Notes under the pieces: generated by a model | Database searches by the model: none | What the model was told of the DNA's origin: nothing | What the model saw: only the letters and a program-made list of their open reading frames with translations | Source: Candidatus Delongbacteria bacterium | GTDB lineage: Bacteria > Delongbacteria > UBA4055 | Direction of reading: 5' to 3' | Length of the DNA stretch: 45,162 bases | Assembly (NCBI GenBank): GCA_027858795.1 | Contig: JAQICF010000256.1 | Coordinates: forward strand, 1-45,162 | Shown: one piece after another, positions 42,439 through 45,162 of the stretch | Layout of the letters: every line of letters starts with the position of its first letter | How positions within the stretch are numbered: the first letter of the stretch is position 1 | Program-made: the position numbers and the translations under genes

Positions 42439-42490
42439 TGATAAACTTAGAGTTTATCCTAAGGATTGCCTGGCTTTTGAGGAAGTTTAG
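42431..42490 (+). pseudogene. Short fragment of a second HAD phosphatase gene
   Basis: Plus-strand reading TAADKLRVYPKDCLAFEEV then TAG. It matches residues 156-173 of the intact HAD protein upstream (TAADKLRVEPKNCLAFED) at 15 of 18 positions, while the DNA differs at about a dozen of 54 bases, mostly third positions. The piece therefore comes from a paralogue and not from a fresh duplication. It joins the oligopeptidase fragment in the shared GCAGCT. Confidence 0.75.
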
Positions 42491-42589
42491 AAATATTTTA
42501 TTATCATTGCAATTAAATACTAATTATATTACCATTAACATGATTATACAATAACTACGTATTACATTAAACTATTAATTGGAGAAAAA

Positions 42590-43450
42590 ATGAACTTATT
42601 AAAATGGAAATTAATCGTGTTGGTATTATTTTCTGTAATATTTTTAAGTTGTACAGATGAGAATGACGACGAATTCACTGATCTTCCTTCAAAGTTCCCT
42701 TTATTAACCGGTAACACCTGGGAATATGAAAAGACATTGAATATTTATTCTAAAGATAACAGTACTGCAGTAGGGATTAGCACTACATACACTGATACTT
42801 CTATCTATAATTATATGAAATTTACAGAAGTTAAAACTGACACTCTACTCGAAGATACAATTCCAGCATATATCGTGGAAAATGTAGAAATTGAGCTTAA
42901 TATTAAACAGGATGATGATTATAGTATTGATTATTTATGGAACAAAGAAGATGGACTTTATGAATATGTGGACAGATATGTTCTAAACAAAATAACAGTT
43001 AATGATTCTAAAAAATACCGTTTTAAAGAGATTGAATTCGACACGCTCAATGAATTGAAGGCAATTGTTAATTCCTATGGAAATAAAGTTACAAAGTATT
43101 CAAGCTATGAAACTTCTAAAGTAATTGAATATCCAATTGAAGAAGGCAACGAGTGGTACCCACTTGATTATTGGCTAATCGGAATTAAGAAAGTTATTGA
43201 TTATCAAAACATTTCAGTAACAGCAGGCGATTTCGAAGTCTATGAGATTAGAACTTATTGGGATTGGGACGAAGATGGAATCTGGGATGATGATATGGTA
43301 AAGATTGAATATCTTTCGAAATACGGAATCGTAAAAACACGTTATGAAGTATGGAATTCCGAGCGCACAGACGAACATGGTGATTTACTTGGATATTATG
43401 ATTGGATAGAAGATGAAGTACTTGTAGATTATGAAATTATAGAAGAATAG
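42590..43450 (+). CDS. Lipoprotein with DxDxDG calcium-loop-like motif, unknown function
   Basis: 286 residues. The signal peptide ends VIFLSC (Cys21). The mature protein starts with an acidic stretch (TDENDDEFTDLPS), followed by FPLLTGNTWEYEKTL, a beta-rich pattern common in FCB lipoproteins (a domain that begins with a G-N-x-W motif). Near the C-terminus, TYWDWDEDGIWDDDM carries a DxDxDG loop like an EF-hand or thrombospondin-3 calcium site. GGAG lies 7 nt before the ATG. A strong terminator follows at 43458. No specific family is recognised. Confidence 0.82.
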   Translation: MNLLKWKLIVLVLFSVIFLSCTDENDDEFTDLPSKFPLLTGNTWEYEKTLNIYSKDNSTAVGISTTYTDTSIYNYMKFTEVKTDTLLEDTIPAYIVENVEIELNIKQDDDYSIDYLWNKEDGLYEYVDRYVLNKITVNDSKKYRFKEIEFDTLNELKAIVNSYGNKVTKYSSYETSKVIEYPIEEGNEWYPLDYWLIGIKKVIDYQNISVTAGDFEVYEIRTYWDWDEDGIWDDDMVKIEYLSKYGIVKTRYEVWNSERTDEHGDLLGYYDWIEDEVLVDYEIIEE

Positions 43451-43457
43451 AAATTTT

Positions 43458-43490
43458 AAAATGCCATTCAATTTGAATGGCATTTTTTTT
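43458..43490 (+). terminator. Rho-independent terminator after the lipoprotein gene
   Basis: AAAATGCCATTC and GAATGGCATTTT form a stem of 9-12 bp with loop AATTT, followed by eight T. It starts 8 bp after the stop codon. Confidence 0.92.
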
Positions 43491-43498
43491 ATTCCCAC

Positions 43499-43527
43499 TT
43501 GCCAAAAGCGAAAAATATTCGTATAAT
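43499..43527 (+). promoter_or_regulatory. Sigma-70-type promoter of the GNAT leader transcript
   Basis: TTGCCA (43499-43504) and a perfect TATAAT (43522-43527) are exactly 17 bp apart. They lie directly after the terminator of the preceding gene. Transcription would start near 43534, giving about 480 nt of leader before the GNAT gene. Confidence 0.7.
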
Positions 43528-43571
43528 GCTAATTCACAATAAAACAACTAAAACTAAAAAAGGGAGGAATT

Positions 43572-43613
43572 ATGAAACATATAAATTTGAAAGCTTTGGA
43601 TTTGAGATTGTAG
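43572..43613 (+). other. Mini-ORF 1 with strong ribosome binding site
   Basis: GGGAGG at 43562-43567, 4 nt before ATG, opens the 13-codon frame MKHINLKALDLRL ending in TAG. The same frame continues open for 28 more codons (RKIELPFTYKKHLSYDLIHS...) to a second TAG at 43698. It is either a leader peptide or the start of a small gene broken by an amber mutation. The peptide matches nothing I know. Confidence 0.4.
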
Positions 43614-43783
43614 CGTAAGATAGAATTACCGTTTACATATAAGAAACATCTCTCATACGATTTGATCCATTCGGATCGATCTACAGTCTCATTTCCTTAG
43701 TATTTCCCAAAACACATATTCGAATTAAACTCAGAATTTAGATTTTAGAATTATTTACTTTAAATTTCTATTTCCAACGATTT

Positions 43784-43817
43784 CGTACAGACGTGATTTA
43801 TCACGTCTCAGAATACG
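43784..43817. repeat. Palindromic repeat with GACGTGATTTATCACGTC core
   Basis: CGTACAGACGTGA with TCACGTCTCAGAATACG. The core is identical to the repeat at 40615. It lies inside the predicted GNAT leader transcript. Confidence 0.85.
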
Positions 43818-43826
43818 CCTAAATTC

Positions 43827-43854
43827 TAAAGAGATCCCATCGCTCATCTCTTTA
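43827..43854 (+). other. Stem-loop in the GNAT leader
   Basis: TAAAGAGAT and ATCTCTTTA form a perfect 9-bp stem around CCCATCGCTC. There is no T-run after it, so it is not a simple terminator. Confidence 0.55.
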
Positions 43855-43898
43855 AACATGGCAGCGATACGTACTAACTTAACCTTAAACTTAACTAC

Positions 43899-44008
43899 AG
43901 GAGGTACATATGAATAACTTAATCGAAGGAAGTTGCATTATTTAGCGACTTCTATGTTGGGAGGGAGACTGCAATGTCTTCCCTCTCGATATTTAAAACA
44001 AAAGAGGA
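43899..44008 (+). promoter_or_regulatory. Leader peptide and two hairpins before the GNAT gene
   Basis: AGGAGG (43899-43904), 5 nt before ATG 43910, opens an 11-codon frame MNNLIEGSCII with TAG at 43943. Its stop lies in the loop of hairpin 1 (GAAGTTG 43929-43935 with CGACTTC 43946-43952). Hairpin 2 pairs GAGGGAGAC (43961) with GTCTTCCCTC (43976-43985), one bulge. Its right arm CCTCT could instead pair with AGAGG of the GNAT ribosome binding site (44003). The layout is like translational attenuation of resistance genes; that it works this way is inference. Confidence 0.4.
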
Positions 44009-44012
44009 TTAA

Positions 44013-45014
44013 ATGAATTATAAATTAGTAAGAATTGTTCAAAATCAATCCGACGAAGAATGGAAAGAATATTTTGAATTTAGAACTAAATATGCAACGA
44101 TAAGCAATGAGAACCTAAAAACAAAAACTTGGAATGAATTAAAAGAATCATCGTTGAAATACATGGAACAAGGTAATGGTATTTATACAATTTATAAGGA
44201 TAGATATGAAGCTGGTTATTTCATGTTAGACAAATTCTTTAAAAATCATCCTGAATTAAAACATATCTATATTTATCATTATTTTGTGGACAAATTTATA
44301 GATAATGATTTGATAAAATTAGTTCTTCAGTCATTTCTAGAATTTCATTCTGATCATGGATTCTTGGTAATACCTTCAAAAAATGGAGCACATGATTACA
44401 TAGGCGAAATGTTAAATATTGAAATGTGTGCTGATCAAATTCAATATGAACTTATAAAAGAAAATGTTAAAAATGAAGTATTAGAAGAATGGATCCAAAC
44501 TTACTCAGCCAAATTTCCGAATCTTAGAATGAAATTTTATGAAAAAATCCCAAAGGAGTTAGTTGAAGAATATTGCAGAATTTTAACAGTGTTAATGCTT
44601 GACATGCCTGCAAATACTGAAGTAGTGGACCCTTATATTATTCCTGAAACATTTCTTATTGATGAAGAAAAAGGGAGAAAAGAAAATCATACTTCATATA
44701 GGTATTTAATCTTCAACGAAGCGAATAAACTAATTGCAATGACTCAAGTCGCGATAGATAAAAACGATCTTAGTTCAATATGTCAACATATGACAGGAGT
44801 AATAAATAATTATCGCAATCTTGGAATTGGAAAATGGATGAAAGGTGCAATGTACAAAAAGCTTGAAAAAGATTTTCCCGATTTTGAGAAGATCACTACC
44901 CAAACTCATCGAGAGAATCACAGCGCAAAAAGTATCTGTGAACAGATGGGATTTAAACAGACTGCCATCTATAAAGAGTTTAAGGTGACGAGAGAGAAGG
45001 CTTCCTCTCAATAA
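44013..45014 (+). CDS. GNAT-family N-acetyltransferase, two-domain
   Basis: 333 residues. The C-terminal GNAT domain (about 200-325) shows YRYLIFNEANKLIAMTQVAI, the acetyl-CoA pyrophosphate loop NYRNLGIGKWMKGAMYKKL and the terminal THRENHSAKSICEQMGFKQTAIYKEF. The N-terminal half (1-165) is a degenerate GNAT-like domain (GYFMLDKFFKNHPELKHIYIYHYFVDK). Tandem GNAT proteins modify amino groups of small molecules, including aminoglycosides, or of proteins; the substrate here is unknown. Its ribosome binding site AGAGGA is 4 nt upstream. It is preceded by a long structured leader with its own promoter, which suggests regulated expression. Confidence 0.88.
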   Translation: MNYKLVRIVQNQSDEEWKEYFEFRTKYATISNENLKTKTWNELKESSLKYMEQGNGIYTIYKDRYEAGYFMLDKFFKNHPELKHIYIYHYFVDKFIDNDLIKLVLQSFLEFHSDHGFLVIPSKNGAHDYIGEMLNIEMCADQIQYELIKENVKNEVLEEWIQTYSAKFPNLRMKFYEKIPKELVEEYCRILTVLMLDMPANTEVVDPYIIPETFLIDEEKGRKENHTSYRYLIFNEANKLIAMTQVAIDKNDLSSICQHMTGVINNYRNLGIGKWMKGAMYKKLEKDFPDFEKITTQTHRENHSAKSICEQMGFKQTAIYKEFKVTREKASSQ

Positions 45015-45016
45015 TA

Positions 45017-45162
45017 ATGTGCGAGAAAAACAAAAAAAAAGGAAATTACTTGATTATTCAGTTAGAAATTAGTAGCTTTGAAGTACTTTACGCAACAACC
45101 ATATTAATCATATTTACAGGCTTATTTTTTATGCCTAGTAGTGGTTATTGTAGATTTTATTT
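45017..45162 (+). CDS. Possible start of a small membrane protein, cut by window edge
   Basis: ATG at 45017 follows the GNAT stop directly and opens a frame to the window end: MCEKNKKKGNYLIIQLEISS, then the hydrophobic LYATTILIIFTGLFFM. AAGGAAA before an in-frame TTG (45050) is a competing start. With only 48 codons visible and no family match, this may be chance. Confidence 0.3.
   Translation, partial: MCEKNKKKGNYLIIQLEISSFEVLYATTILIIFTGLFFMPSSGYCRFY

Noticed and set aside
41300..45162. Defence island or antiphage system around the YiiX, HAD and GNAT genes
   Set aside because: No nuclease-helicase, toxin-antitoxin, retron or CBASS gene is seen; the genes are common single enzymes and remnants.
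1..45162. tRNA or rRNA genes
   Set aside because: No stretch showed a T-loop GGTTCRA with matching acceptor stem, nor conserved rRNA blocks; the GGTTCGA-like words at 17450 belong to a palindromic repeat.

Overview
The window is AT-rich (about one third G+C by eye) and densely coded. It reads as the chromosome of a Gram-negative-type bacterium. Several genes resemble those of the FCB superphylum (Delongbacteria, Cloacimonadota and Ignavibacteria-like lineages): a GlmU-like nucleotidyltransferase with N-terminus MKILLFEDNY, a SpoIID/LytB protein, a DUF4159 protein, a Big_5-type lipoprotein and many small lipoproteins. This placement is inference from protein style; no rRNA or tRNA gene was seen. 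TAA and TAG both end ordinary genes, so the code looks standard.

Layout. Positions 1-332 hold the end of a TPR gene on the plus strand. From 379 to 33347 nearly everything is on the minus strand in long, tightly packed runs. In coordinate order these are: a PfkB kinase, a response regulator, a CtpA-type protease, the GlmU-like protein, a TPR protein, RodA, SpoIID, DAHP synthase, an SpoU methyltransferase, DUF4159, an HD-GYP regulator and TypA. A degraded stretch follows (14.1-16.4 kb): a lipoprotein start joined to an MGMT (ogt) fragment, a small membrane protein, and a YhcG/DUF1016 nuclease gene stopped by one amber codon. Next come the shikimate cluster (aroB-aroD-aroA-aroC in transcription order), two nitroreductases, an RsmI-like protein, a VWA protein, RsmI, ChaN, GpsA, a PHP phosphoesterase, a Crp/Fnr regulator, ManC, a Big_5 lipoprotein, NadC and a phosphodiesterase. 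A divergent promoter region at about 33.4 kb leads to a radical SAM protein. It is followed by a D,D-carboxypeptidase, QueC, DprA, Obg and RimO on the minus strand, with plus-strand lipoproteins between them. The last 4.5 kb are accessory in character: a YiiX-like hydrolase, a HAD phosphatase, fragments of an S9 oligopeptidase and a second HAD gene, a lipoprotein, and a GNAT acetyltransferase behind a long structured leader.

How the genes work together. Envelope and cell-wall functions (RodA, SpoIID, S11 carboxypeptidase, CtpA, GlmU-like, ManC), aromatic amino-acid precursor synthesis (five shikimate-pathway enzymes; AroE and shikimate kinase not seen here), and translation or RNA modification (TypA, Obg, RimO, two RsmI-type proteins, SpoU methyltransferase, QueC) dominate. 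No phage, IS transposase, CRISPR array or complete defence system is visible.

The most notable non-gene signal is a dense set of short palindromic repeats in the gaps. Their ends are constant (such as CCCCTAC) and their inner arms vary in a compensated way. Several sit so that their end supplies the Shine-Dalgarno sequence of the next gene (aroC, rsmI, rodA). I found no convincing new multi-gene system. The best leads are these repeats, the leader in front of the GNAT gene, the mosaic of gene fragments near 42 kb, and the response regulator with a four-cysteine tail.
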